Below, piece after piece: positions 42,932-50,232 of a stretch of 64,000 nucleotides of DNA. Position 1 is the first letter of the stretch; each line of letters starts with the position of its first letter. This stretch comes from Bog-375 sp049698695 (GTDB lineage Bacteria > Acidobacteriota > Terriglobia > Bryobacterales > Bryobacteraceae): NCBI GenBank assembly GCA_049698695.1, contig JBAVYH010000034.1, positions 1-64,000 of the forward strand, written 5' to 3'. The notes under the pieces are model-generated. The model saw nothing but the letters and a program-made list of their open reading frames with translations. It was not told the origin of the DNA and ran no database searches. Made by a program: the position numbers and the translations under genes.

Positions 42932-43854
42932 GCGGCGCCCCGGATCCCGCGCTCGCCACCAGCTTGTGCGGCATCCAGCTCCGCAATCCGATCATCGCCG
43001 CCTCCGGTACCTTCGCCTACGGCGTGGAGTTCGAACGCATCCTGGATCTCAACGCGCTCGGCGGCCTGGTAGTGAAAGGTCTCTCGCTGGAGCCCATCGA
43101 GGGCAATCCGCCGCCGCGCGTATGGGAAGCGCAATGCGGCATGATCAACTCCATCGGGCTGCAGAATATCGGAGTCCGCGCTTTCGTCCGGGACAAGCTG
43201 CCGTTTCTGGCCCGGCTTTCCACTCCCGTATTCGCCAATATCTTCGGCTTTACATGCCAGGATTACGCCGAGGTGATGCGGGTGTTGGAGGATCATCCTG
43301 GCGTTGCCGGCTACGAGTTGAATGTCTCCTGCCCCAACACCAAACACGGCGGGATCTACTTCTCGAGCGACCCGGCGCTGCTCGGCGAGGTGGTGACGGC
43401 GGCTAGGCGCGTGGCGCACCGGCCCATCGTCGTCAAGCTTTCTCCCAACGTCGCCGCCATCGAACCCTTGGCACAAGCCGCCGAAGCTGCCGGCGCGGAT
43501 GCCATTTCGCTGGTCAATACCTTCGTGGCGCTGGCCATCGACGCGCATACCCGCCGCTCGCGCATCGGCGCCGGTTTTGGCGGGCTCTCCGGCCCGGCCA
43601 TCAAACCGATCGCGCTGCGCCTGGTTTACCAGGCGGCCCAGGCCGTGCGCATTCCCGTGGTGGGGATGGGCGGCATCGCCACCGGTGTCGATGCGGCCGA
43701 GTTCCTCATCGCCGGCGCCACCGCTGTCGAGATCGGCACCGCCACTTTCTGGGACCCGCAATCCCCCCTCCGCATCGCCCGCGAATTGGCTGGCTTCCTG
43801 CGCCGCGAAAGCATCCCCGATGTGTCGCAGATTGTTCGCGCGCTCGAGCTGTAA
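42928..43854 (+). CDS. pyrD: dihydroorotate dehydrogenase, class 1B catalytic subunit
   Basis: A 308-residue FMN enzyme. Class 1 marks are NPIIAASGTFAYG at the N terminus, the catalytic cysteine motif NVSCPNTKHGG (C135), VVKLSPNV and the FMN-phosphate segment GMGGIATGVDAAEFLIAGA. Cys rather than Ser as base places it in class 1; the 1B type normally partners with a PyrK electron-transfer subunit, whose gene is not in the window. It oxidises dihydroorotate to orotate in pyrimidine synthesis. ATGA overlap with the phosphatase-like gene. Confidence 0.92.
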   Translation: MSGAPDPALATSLCGIQLRNPIIAASGTFAYGVEFERILDLNALGGLVVKGLSLEPIEGNPPPRVWEAQCGMINSIGLQNIGVRAFVRDKLPFLARLSTPVFANIFGFTCQDYAEVMRVLEDHPGVAGYELNVSCPNTKHGGIYFSSDPALLGEVVTAARRVAHRPIVVKLSPNVAAIEPLAQAAEAAGADAISLVNTFVALAIDAHTRRSRIGAGFGGLSGPAIKPIALRLVYQAAQAVRIPVVGMGGIATGVDAAEFLIAGATAVEIGTATFWDPQSPLRIARELAGFLRRESIPDVSQIVRALEL

Positions 43855-43982
43855 GTTGTACTGATCTAAGCCAATTACGGAGCCGAAAGTGCGAAATCAT
43901 CCACACCAAAGCGTTGCTTGGTAACCTCAGCCGTTGGCCCGGCGCCTTATATACACGAAACAGAATCTAACCCAAAGGGTTG

Positions 43983-44063
43983 GACTCAGGACAAAAAACA
44001 TCTTGTGCGCCAACTGTTTTACCGAGCCACAGGAATTCTAACCTCAAGGAAGACTTTAGAACT
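43983..44063 (+). promoter_or_regulatory. conserved leader of duplicated gene, copy 1
   Basis: The ~80 bases before the ATG at 44064 share long identical runs with the leader at 44718-44795, including ACATCTTGTGCGCCAA and CGAGCCACAGGAA plus the AAGGAA ribosome site. A further shared motif CTGAT..AAGCCAATTAC lies upstream at 43861 and 44598. Confidence 0.5.
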
Positions 44064-44420
44064 ATGACAAAAAAATCGCTGTTCTTGGTAGGGTTCGTGT
44101 CTGTTTGCACCCTCGCCTTGGCGGGCACGAAGAGCTATGCCGTTGTTTTCTATCACCCGGAAGCCGTCGGCGCCCAGCAGTTGGCTCCCGGCGAGTACAA
44201 GCTCAAAGTGGAAAATGGCACCGCAACCTTTACCGATGTTCACACTAAGAAGTCGGTGTCGGCGCCGGTAAAGGTGGAAACGGCCAATCGGAAGTTCGCC
44301 GCTACGGCGGTCGAATCCGTTGCTGACGGCAAGACCGACCGCGTATCGGCCATCCAGTTGGGTGGTTCCACCACCAAGGTCGAGTTCAGCGCCGCAGCCG
44401 CCACCCACGGCAGCATGTAA
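44064..44420 (+). CDS. small secreted protein of unknown function, duplicate 1
   Basis: A 118-residue protein with a signal peptide (MTKKSLFLVGFVSVCTLALAG). The mature chain reads as beta strands: QQLAPGEYKLKVENGTATF, KSVSAPVKVETANRKFAATAVES and a closing IQLGGSTTKVEFSAA. I do not recognise a named family. It is ~75 % identical by eye to the gene at 44796-45152, and the similarity extends into the leaders, so the pair is a recent tandem duplication. GC-rich terminator at 44506-44546. Confidence 0.75.
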   Translation: MTKKSLFLVGFVSVCTLALAGTKSYAVVFYHPEAVGAQQLAPGEYKLKVENGTATFTDVHTKKSVSAPVKVETANRKFAATAVESVADGKTDRVSAIQLGGSTTKVEFSAAAATHGSM

Positions 44421-44795
44421 TCGCAGGCCCGGCGTGGCAGGTCCGAAACCGTCGGTCCCGCCGCGCCGTCATGGCCCGATCCCTATGTTCTTTCCACCCG
44501 CCGCGGCCGGCCCGCCCGCATCGTCCCCGCGATCGGGCCGGCTTTTATGCGCCGCCGCATGTCGTGAATTGTCCCCTCGCTGCAACTGTTAGTCGCACTG
44601 ATATAAGCCAATTACAGAACGGTGAGTACGAAATGATCCGCATAAGAACTTTGGATTTGCCTCCGGCCGCCGGCCCTGGTTATCATCTAACTAGAAACCG
44701 CAACCTACCCCACGGGTTGGACGCAAGACAAAAACATCTTGTGCGCCAAGTGTTTTCGAGCCACAGGAACTGAACCTCAAGGAAACTCTCAGACT
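44421..44795 (+). other. intergenic region between the duplicated genes
   Basis: 375 bases with no gene. They contain an intrinsic terminator (44506-44546), the distal shared motif (44598-44615) and the leader of duplicate 2 (44718-44795). Confidence 0.6.
44506..44546 (+). terminator. intrinsic terminator of duplicate 1
   Basis: A perfect 9-bp stem GCCGGCCCG (44506-44514) and CGGGCCGGC (44534-44542) with a 19-nt loop, followed at once by TTTT. Confidence 0.65.
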
Positions 44796-45152
44796 ATGAC
44801 GAAAAAATCGCTGTTCTTGGTTGGATTTGTGTCTGTTTGCAGCTTCGCTCTGGCGGGCACGAAGACTTATGACGTCGTTTTCGCTCAGCAATCCGTCGTC
44901 GGCACCCTGCAGTTAGCCCCTGGCGAGTACAAGCTCAAAGTCGAAAACGGCACCGCCACCTTTACTGACGTCCGCACCAGAAAGTCGGTGTCGGCGCCCG
45001 CCAAGGTCGAAGCCGTAGACAAGAAGTTCGCCCGCACCGCCGTCGATGCTTTCCGCGAAGGCAAGACCGACCGCGTCGCCGCCATCCAGTTGGGGGGCTC
45101 GACCACCAAGGTCGAGTTCAGCGCCGGCGCCGCCACGCAGAGCGGCATGTAG
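44796..45152 (+). CDS. small secreted protein of unknown function, duplicate 2
   Basis: The second copy, 118 residues, same signal peptide (MTKKSLFLVGFVSVCSFALAG) and same beta-strand pattern (LQLAPGEYKLKVENGTATF, SVSAPAKVEAVDKKFARTAV, IQLGGSTTKVEFSAGAAT). The copies differ most in residues 28-36 and near 73-85. A GC-rich 10-bp stem (45164-45190) follows the stop. Confidence 0.75.
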   Translation: MTKKSLFLVGFVSVCSFALAGTKTYDVVFAQQSVVGTLQLAPGEYKLKVENGTATFTDVRTRKSVSAPAKVEAVDKKFARTAVDAFREGKTDRVAAIQLGGSTTKVEFSAGAATQSGM

Positions 45153-45512
45153 TAGCCCGACTCGCGGGGCAGGTCCGCGGCCTGCCCCGCAGTGCTGACG
45201 CCCTCCTTCCTTTCCTTCCCCTCCAGCAGCCCTTTCAGCCGCCCGTATTCCGAGAAGCCCCATCAAACCCCGCCATCTTTGCACCGTCTGGCCATCGCCT
45301 GAAGCGGCGTTCCGGCCCCCGTTCGCGTCTTTGCCATATTTTTCAGTTGACACTCAGTTGCAAATAGATTCTAATGCTCTGGAGGTTCACCGCCGGTGCA
45401 TCGCCGCTCCAAACGGTTGCTGATTATGATGATTCAATACGGAGTGGCCACTGCGCAAACAGTATGGCTTGCGGCGCCGCAACCGTTCGGCAGGGGGCGC
45501 CGGCGAGTTCAC
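45153..45512 (+). other. intergenic region upstream of the beta-barrel gene
   Basis: 360 bases without a gene of their own. Holds the hairpin GCGGGGCAGG/CCTGCCCCGC at 45164-45190 behind duplicate 2, and the promoter 45347-45375. Translation of the next gene could begin as early as GTG 45396. Confidence 0.55.
45347..45375 (+). promoter_or_regulatory. sigma-70-like promoter (TTGACA-N17-TCTAAT)
   Basis: TTGACA at 45347-45352 and TCTAAT at 45370-45375 with a 17-bp spacer: a full -35 and a 5/6 match to TATAAT. It would start transcription near 45382, about 130 bases before the ATG at 45513. Confidence 0.6.
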
Positions 45513-46391
45513 ATGCAAATGATTTGCAGAATTGCGGTGGTCGCCGCCGGAGCGCTGCTGGCGGCGCCATCTGAGGCTGGCGAAGGCCCTTTTTTCATCA
45601 CCTACACCCATCAAATGGAAGAACCGGGCAATCTGGAATTCACCACCAGGAATGTCACTGGCAAGCCGGGAAATGGGGATCCGTTCCTGGCCACGGCAGC
45701 CGAATTCGAGTACGGCATGACGGGCTGGTGGACCAGTGAGTTGTATTTGGACGGCCAGGGCACGGGCTCCGAAGGCACTCTGTTTACCGGGTACCGCTGG
45801 GAGAACCGGTTCCGCCTGCTTTGGCACGAGCACTGGATCAATCCCGTCCTGTATGTCGAATTCGAAAACACCAACGCCGCGAATAAGACCTTGCTGGAGG
45901 TTGTGGGCCACGATGGCGTGGCCGATCTCACGGCCCCCAGCGCTGACGCGCGGCAGGAGAAGCAGCGGGAGATTGAAACGAAACTGATTCTGGGCAGTTA
46001 CTACAAAGGCTGGACCATAGCCGAGAACTTCATCGCGGAAAAGAACGTCGGCCACGCGCCCTATGAGTTCGGCTACGCCGCAGGCATCAGCCGGCCGCTC
46101 GCCTCCGCCGCCAGGCCGGAGCGATGCAATTTCTGCAAGGAGAACTTCCAGGCTGGCGTGGAAGCATACGGCGGCCTCGGGACGCACGCCGGCTTTGGCC
46201 TGCACGACACCTCGCATTACATCGCCCCAACCGTTTCCTGGACGCTGGCGAACGGCACCACATTCCAGGTCTCGCCCAGTTTCGGGATCACCCCCACCAG
46301 CGCCCGGCTCCTGCTGCGATTCGGCGTCTCTTATGAGGTCGCTCAGTTCGGACGCGCGATGCGCAATTGGCTCCAGGGAGGACGCACATGA
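45513..46391 (+). CDS. outer-membrane beta-barrel-like protein of unknown function
   Basis: A 292-residue protein with a signal peptide ending SEAGEGP. The mature part shows alternating polar/apolar strands rich in Trp, Tyr and Phe and short turns, as in porin-type barrels: EFTTRNVTGKPG, WWTSELYLDG, FRLLWHEHWINPVLYVEF, KLILGSYYKGWTIAENF. I do not recognise the family by name. A start at GTG 45396 would add a long hydrophilic extension; ATG 45513 begins at the signal peptide. Its stop overlaps an ATG at 46388 with a strong GGGAGG site, which belongs to the cytochrome c that follows. Confidence 0.7.
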   Translation: MQMICRIAVVAAGALLAAPSEAGEGPFFITYTHQMEEPGNLEFTTRNVTGKPGNGDPFLATAAEFEYGMTGWWTSELYLDGQGTGSEGTLFTGYRWENRFRLLWHEHWINPVLYVEFENTNAANKTLLEVVGHDGVADLTAPSADARQEKQREIETKLILGSYYKGWTIAENFIAEKNVGHAPYEFGYAAGISRPLASAARPERCNFCKENFQAGVEAYGGLGTHAGFGLHDTSHYIAPTVSWTLANGTTFQVSPSFGITPTSARLLLRFGVSYEVAQFGRAMRNWLQGGRT

Positions 46392-46463
46392 GACCGCGCG
46401 CTCCTGCTCGCCGGTTGTCTGCTCGCGGTCGCGTGGACCCGGGAGCAGGACCTGCTGTCCCGC
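46388..46463 (+). other. probable frameshifted start and signal peptide of the cytochrome c gene
   Basis: ATG 46388 has an ideal GGGAGG site and overlaps the preceding stop, but its frame runs into Arg/Pro-rich noise. Reading 46392 onward in the other frame gives RALLLAGCLLAVAW, a normal signal peptide continuing into the cytochrome domain. One base gained (or two lost) within the first ~5 codons would join them. Confidence 0.6.
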
Positions 46464-46787
46464 GTGCCGCAAGCCGCCGCCAGCCTGCCGAATCCGCTCG
46501 AGAAGAATGAACAGGCGGAGCGCGCCGGCGCCAAGCTTTACGCGCACGAATGCGCCGCATGCCACGGTCCGAACCGCGAAGGTCACGGGAGGGTTCCGCG
46601 GCTCAATCGCGCCCGCGTCCGCGAGGCCCCGCCGGGCGAGTTGTTCTGGATTTTGCGCAACGGATCGCTGCACCGCGGCATGCCGTCGTTCGCGCACCTG
46701 CCGGAGTCCGAACGCTGGCAGATCATTGAATTTCTGCGCCAATCTCCCGCCACGAATCACGCTGGCGCCACCCAGCCAAGCCGTTGA
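46464..46787 (+). CDS. cytochrome c family protein (single heme)
   Basis: The intact frame from GTG 46464 gives 107 residues with one heme site CAACH (ECAACHGPNREG) and a distal methionine in HRGMPSFAHLP, the layout of class I c-type cytochromes. The signal peptide needed for export is encoded just upstream but out of frame with the best start (see 46388-46463). It sits behind a beta-barrel gene, so both may serve an envelope redox step. Domain call sure; whether the gene is functional in this strain depends on the frameshift. Confidence 0.75.
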   Translation: MPQAAASLPNPLEKNEQAERAGAKLYAHECAACHGPNREGHGRVPRLNRARVREAPPGELFWILRNGSLHRGMPSFAHLPESERWQIIEFLRQSPATNHAGATQPSR

Positions 46788-47024
46788 CAGGGCGGCTCTC
46801 CGTTACGTCGAATCAAAACCAGGGGGCACCGCCGGTCGCGCCATCGTCGTGTTGTTCACACCTGTGGCCCGGCGGTCACAAGGCTGGCATGAGGGGCATG
46901 TGCGCGGCAGCACCCTGTTGAGGCAAAATAGTAGAGCGGCGTCGAAGGCAGGCGTTTGGCCTGACCCGTGCAGCGGGGTCTGGCGGCATCCGGGTCCATC
47001 CTAAATCGGAACAAAGAGGAATAC

Positions 47025-48062
47025 GTGAAGAAATCGGCCATGGTGTTGATTTGTGTTTTGCTGTTCGTGTGCTGGGCGCAGGCCCAGTCCCCGGACCCGG
47101 ATGCACCGGCAGGAGACTCGAGCGCTGCGCCGGCGGATCCACAGACCGCGCCACCAGCCACGCCCGCGCCCGGCGCTGCACCGGCCGATCAACAGAGCCC
47201 CCCGCCGGCTACTCCACCGGCCGCCCAACGGCCGGCGCCGCAGACCGGGCCCAACATTTCAGCGCCGCCAGAGTTGCCCAAATACCCGGACGTGCGCATG
47301 CCCGGCGAATCCGGCGTCTGGATCGGCTTCAGCTTATCCCAACCCACCGGTCAACCGATTTTCGATAAGGGGCGGGCCTCCGGTATTACCAACAGCTCAC
47401 TGGTCACCTTCCAGGGCACGCCGAAGCTGGGAGAAAGCGCCGAGATCGGTTTCGCGATGGGTTTGCATAACGCGCTAGTGGTCTCCGGGTTTAACACCCG
47501 CGCAGCAGGCGATTTCACCACTCCCTCGACAGTCACCTTGTGGAGCCAAACCTACGACCAGGGCGTGCTGGTTTCCACCAACTATCATTTGCAGGAGCTC
47601 AAGTTTTCGTACGAATACCTGACGTGGCCCTATCCGGTGGAAAGCCGGCACTTTCGATTGAAAACGCTGTGGCAGGTGCAATACGTCAATATATCCACCG
47701 GGTTTGATGCGCCGCTATTGCCGGTCACGGGTCCCTCGGGTGGTCCCTTGATCGGCTCCAATGGCTCGCCCGTGAGCTATCAGGCGGCAGGCAGCCGCTG
47801 GTTTTTCTCGCCCACGCTGGGCCTGGGAGTGGCGGAGTATTTAGCCAAGTTCATCCGGCTGGAAGTGAACGGGTCCGGCTTCGCCATCCCGCGGCACTGG
47901 ACCATCTGGGATACCGACGCTTCCCTCAATCTTCGTTTCGGACACTTCGAGCTGGGCGGCGGCGTGCGCGCTTTCTATGTCAAGACTTCCACCTCCGGCC
48001 CCTTTTACATACGCGGGACCTTGATCGCGCCGCAAGTCGCGCTTCGCTGGTTCTCGAAGTAG
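47025..48062 (+). CDS. proline-rich secreted beta-barrel-like protein
   Basis: A 345-residue protein starting at GTG 47025 (AGAGGA upstream). The signal peptide is VKKSAMVLICVLLFVCWAQA (V read as Met), followed by ~75 residues rich in Pro/Ala (linker), then a domain of aromatic beta strands ending in ALRWFSK, a C-terminal aromatic strand as found in outer-membrane barrels. No family name recognised. Its 3' end overlaps the convergent pseudouridine synthase by 83 bases. Confidence 0.7.
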   Translation: MKKSAMVLICVLLFVCWAQAQSPDPDAPAGDSSAAPADPQTAPPATPAPGAAPADQQSPPPATPPAAQRPAPQTGPNISAPPELPKYPDVRMPGESGVWIGFSLSQPTGQPIFDKGRASGITNSSLVTFQGTPKLGESAEIGFAMGLHNALVVSGFNTRAAGDFTTPSTVTLWSQTYDQGVLVSTNYHLQELKFSYEYLTWPYPVESRHFRLKTLWQVQYVNISTGFDAPLLPVTGPSGGPLIGSNGSPVSYQAAGSRWFFSPTLGLGVAEYLAKFIRLEVNGSGFAIPRHWTIWDTDASLNLRFGHFELGGGVRAFYVKTSTSGPFYIRGTLIAPQVALRWFSK

Positions 48063-48822
48063 CGGATCCTGGCGGGCGCGCCCGCCCTCCCAGCGCGGCG
48101 ATCTCCTCTTCCGTCAGCTGCCGCCACGTTCCGATGGCGAGGTCCGCGATGCGCAGCGGGCCGATCGCCGTGCGAACCAGTTTCAGCACGCGGCTGCCGG
48201 CGGCTTCGATCATGCGCCGCACCTGCCGGTTGCGGCCTTCGGTGAGGACGATCTCGATAAACGTGTGCTTCGCGCTGTCCCGCAGTCGGCGCACTTCGGC
48301 CGGACGCGTTGGGCCGTCGCTCAATTCGATGCCGCCGCGCAGGCGCTCGAGTTGCTCCTCGCTCAGTAGCGTCGCGGTCTTGACCTGATACACTTTGGGC
48401 ACCAGGTGAGCGGGGCTGGTGACATGGTCGGCGAACGCCGTGTCATTGGTCATCAGCAACAGGCCGCTGGTGTCCAGATCGAGGCGTCCGACCGGGGCCA
48501 GCCACCCGCCGGCGTCCGCGACCAGGTCGTAAACCGTCGGACGATTCTCCGGGTCGCGATAGGTGGTCAGGTATCCCTTCGGCTTGTACAGCAGGATGTA
48601 AATCCCCCGCGTCGTGGTAATCGGCTTGCCGTCCAGGGTGACGCGGTCGCGCGCGAGATCGATCCACTGGTCGGGGTTGCGGGCGATCGCTCCATTGACG
48701 CGCACGCGTCCTTCGCCGATCCACCGCCGCGCCTCGCTGCGGGATCCCCGCCCGGCCTTCGAAAACACGCGCTCCAGCGTCTTGAGAACGCGATTGTCCC
48801 GCCGCTGCGCAGATGGCTTCAA
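47980..48822 (-). CDS. RsuA/RluB family 16S/23S pseudouridine synthase
   Basis: A 280-residue enzyme with an N-terminal S4 RNA-binding domain (RVFSKAGRGSRSEARRWIGEGRVRVNGA) and the catalytic aspartate motif GRLDLDTSGLLLMTND. Then comes the RsuA-type LTEGRNRQVRRM segment. It makes a pseudouridine in 16S or 23S rRNA (RsuA, RluB, RluE or RluF; RluB is the most common in such genomes). The last ~30 residues are Arg/Ser-rich and overlap the gene on the other strand. A start at 48822 (MKPSAQRR) fits. Confidence 0.9.
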   Translation of the reverse strand: MKPSAQRRDNRVLKTLERVFSKAGRGSRSEARRWIGEGRVRVNGAIARNPDQWIDLARDRVTLDGKPITTTRGIYILLYKPKGYLTTYRDPENRPTVYDLVADAGGWLAPVGRLDLDTSGLLLMTNDTAFADHVTSPAHLVPKVYQVKTATLLSEEQLERLRGGIELSDGPTRPAEVRRLRDSAKHTFIEIVLTEGRNRQVRRMIEAAGSRVLKLVRTAIGPLRIADLAIGTWRQLTEEEIAALGGRARPPGSATSRTSEARLAARSRSRVCKRGRRWKS

Positions 48823-48896
48823 TGCTCAGTCCTGGTGGGTCTCATGAGGCCTGATGTTATAGTTGTGTCTGGGAGCGAAAACAGACGGGGGCCATA

Positions 48897-50126
48897 TTGA
48901 TTCGGGGTGCGCGCCAACTGCTTACCATGCGCGGCCCACGGGAGGCCCGCCGCGGGCCTTCGCTCAATGAGCCGGGACTGATACTCGACGGATCGGTGCT
49001 GATCCGCGACGGCCGGGTGCAGGAAGTGGGTCCCACGCGCCGGGTGGAGAACCTCAAGGCGGCGCGTGACGCCGTGGAGATCAGCGCGGCCGGCCGCGTG
49101 GTGATGCCGGGATTCGTGGACGGCCACACCCACCTGGCTTTTCCCCCGCCGGGCGCGGCTCATGCCGATGCCGCGGCGGCGCTCAACGCCGTCAAGACCT
49201 CGACCGCCAGGAGCATCGCTATCCAGGCGCGAAATTATCTGCAGGCGATGGCGCGGCACGGCACCACCACCGTAGAGGCCAAAGCCGGATGCGGCGGAGG
49301 GCAGAGCGCAGAGTTGAAACTGCTGCGCGCTTTGTCGCTGGTGAAGCGCGACCCGCTCGACGTGGTAGCCACTTTCCTTTTCCGCCTGCCGGCGCCCAGC
49401 CAGGGCCCGGACGCGGCGGAGGCCGCGGTGGAGTGGGTCTGCGGCGAGTTCCTGCCGCTGCTGCACCGCCGGCGGCTGGCCCAGTTTGCGGACATCGAAT
49501 GGAGCCAGGGCGAGAGCCGCCAGCGGCTCATCCGGCGCTATCTGGAGACGGCGGCACGGCTCGGCTTGGGCTGCCGGTTGCATGCCGATGGCGATGGGTC
49601 TCTCGCCGCGCTGGCGTTGGCGCGCGAGCTCCGCATCTCCGGCATCGACCATCTGGAGAAAATCGCGATCGAGGAACTGGGAGGATTGGCGGCATCGGCT
49701 CCGGTCATCACCCTGCTGCCCAGCCTGGCCTTTCACCAGGGCAGCCGCCCGGCCCCGGCGCGGGCTCTGATCGAGGCAGGCGCCGCCGTCGCCGTCGGCA
49801 GCAACTTCAACCGTTCCGACAGCCCGATGCTCAACATGCAGACCGTGGTATCGCTGGCCTGCCGGGAGATGGGAATGACGCCGGCCGAAGCGCTGGTGGC
49901 GGCCACCATCAATGGCGCCCACGCGCTCGGCTGCCCCGCCGCCGCCGGGTCCATCGAACATGGCAAGCCGGCCGACCTGGTCGTGTTCAACGTCTCCGAC
50001 TATCGAGAACTGGGCTACCATTCCGGCATGAACCTGGTGCATCTCACCATGAAACGCGGCGAATTTATTTACCAGGAAGGCGCAGTGGCGCCGCTGGCGG
50101 CGGAAAATCTCCGCTTGGCCTGGTAA
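48897..50126 (+). CDS. divergent imidazolonepropionase-like amidohydrolase
   Basis: A 409-residue amidohydrolase read from TTG 48897. The pattern follows HutI: FVDGHTHLAF (two metal histidines), GTTTVEAKAGCGGGQSAELKLL, LGCRLHADG (third histidine), IDHLEK, and FNRSDSPMLNMQTVVSLACREMGMTPAEALVAATINGA. But the conserved Asp of TDFNPGxS is Asn303 (GSNFNRSD), the GAHAVP histidine is missing (FRLPAP), and the substrate Arg is absent. No other hut gene is near. Hence a related amidohydrolase with a different substrate is more likely than true imidazolonepropionase. Confidence 0.75.
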   Translation: MIRGARQLLTMRGPREARRGPSLNEPGLILDGSVLIRDGRVQEVGPTRRVENLKAARDAVEISAAGRVVMPGFVDGHTHLAFPPPGAAHADAAAALNAVKTSTARSIAIQARNYLQAMARHGTTTVEAKAGCGGGQSAELKLLRALSLVKRDPLDVVATFLFRLPAPSQGPDAAEAAVEWVCGEFLPLLHRRRLAQFADIEWSQGESRQRLIRRYLETAARLGLGCRLHADGDGSLAALALARELRISGIDHLEKIAIEELGGLAASAPVITLLPSLAFHQGSRPAPARALIEAGAAVAVGSNFNRSDSPMLNMQTVVSLACREMGMTPAEALVAATINGAHALGCPAAAGSIEHGKPADLVVFNVSDYRELGYHSGMNLVHLTMKRGEFIYQEGAVAPLAAENLRLAW

Positions 50127-50173
50127 GCACTTTCCGCCTCCCCTCGGCACCCCGTCGCCAAACTCTCGCGCGC

Positions 50174-50205
50174 AAAAAAACCGGGCGGCTGGTTAGGCCG
50201 CCCGG
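50174..50205 (-). terminator. intrinsic terminator of the OmpA-Ig gene
   Basis: A perfect 9-bp stem CCGGGCGGC/GCCGCCCGG (50181-50205) with a 7-nt loop, followed on the minus strand by seven T (A-run at 50174-50180). It lies 28 bases after the stop of the minus-strand gene. Confidence 0.85.
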
Positions 50206-50232
50206 CATAACTTCACCAATACAGGGTCAGGG

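Noticed and set aside
48897..50126. True histidine-degradation imidazolonepropionase
   Set aside because: Key ligand and substrate residues are changed and no hutU, hutH or hutG gene is near.
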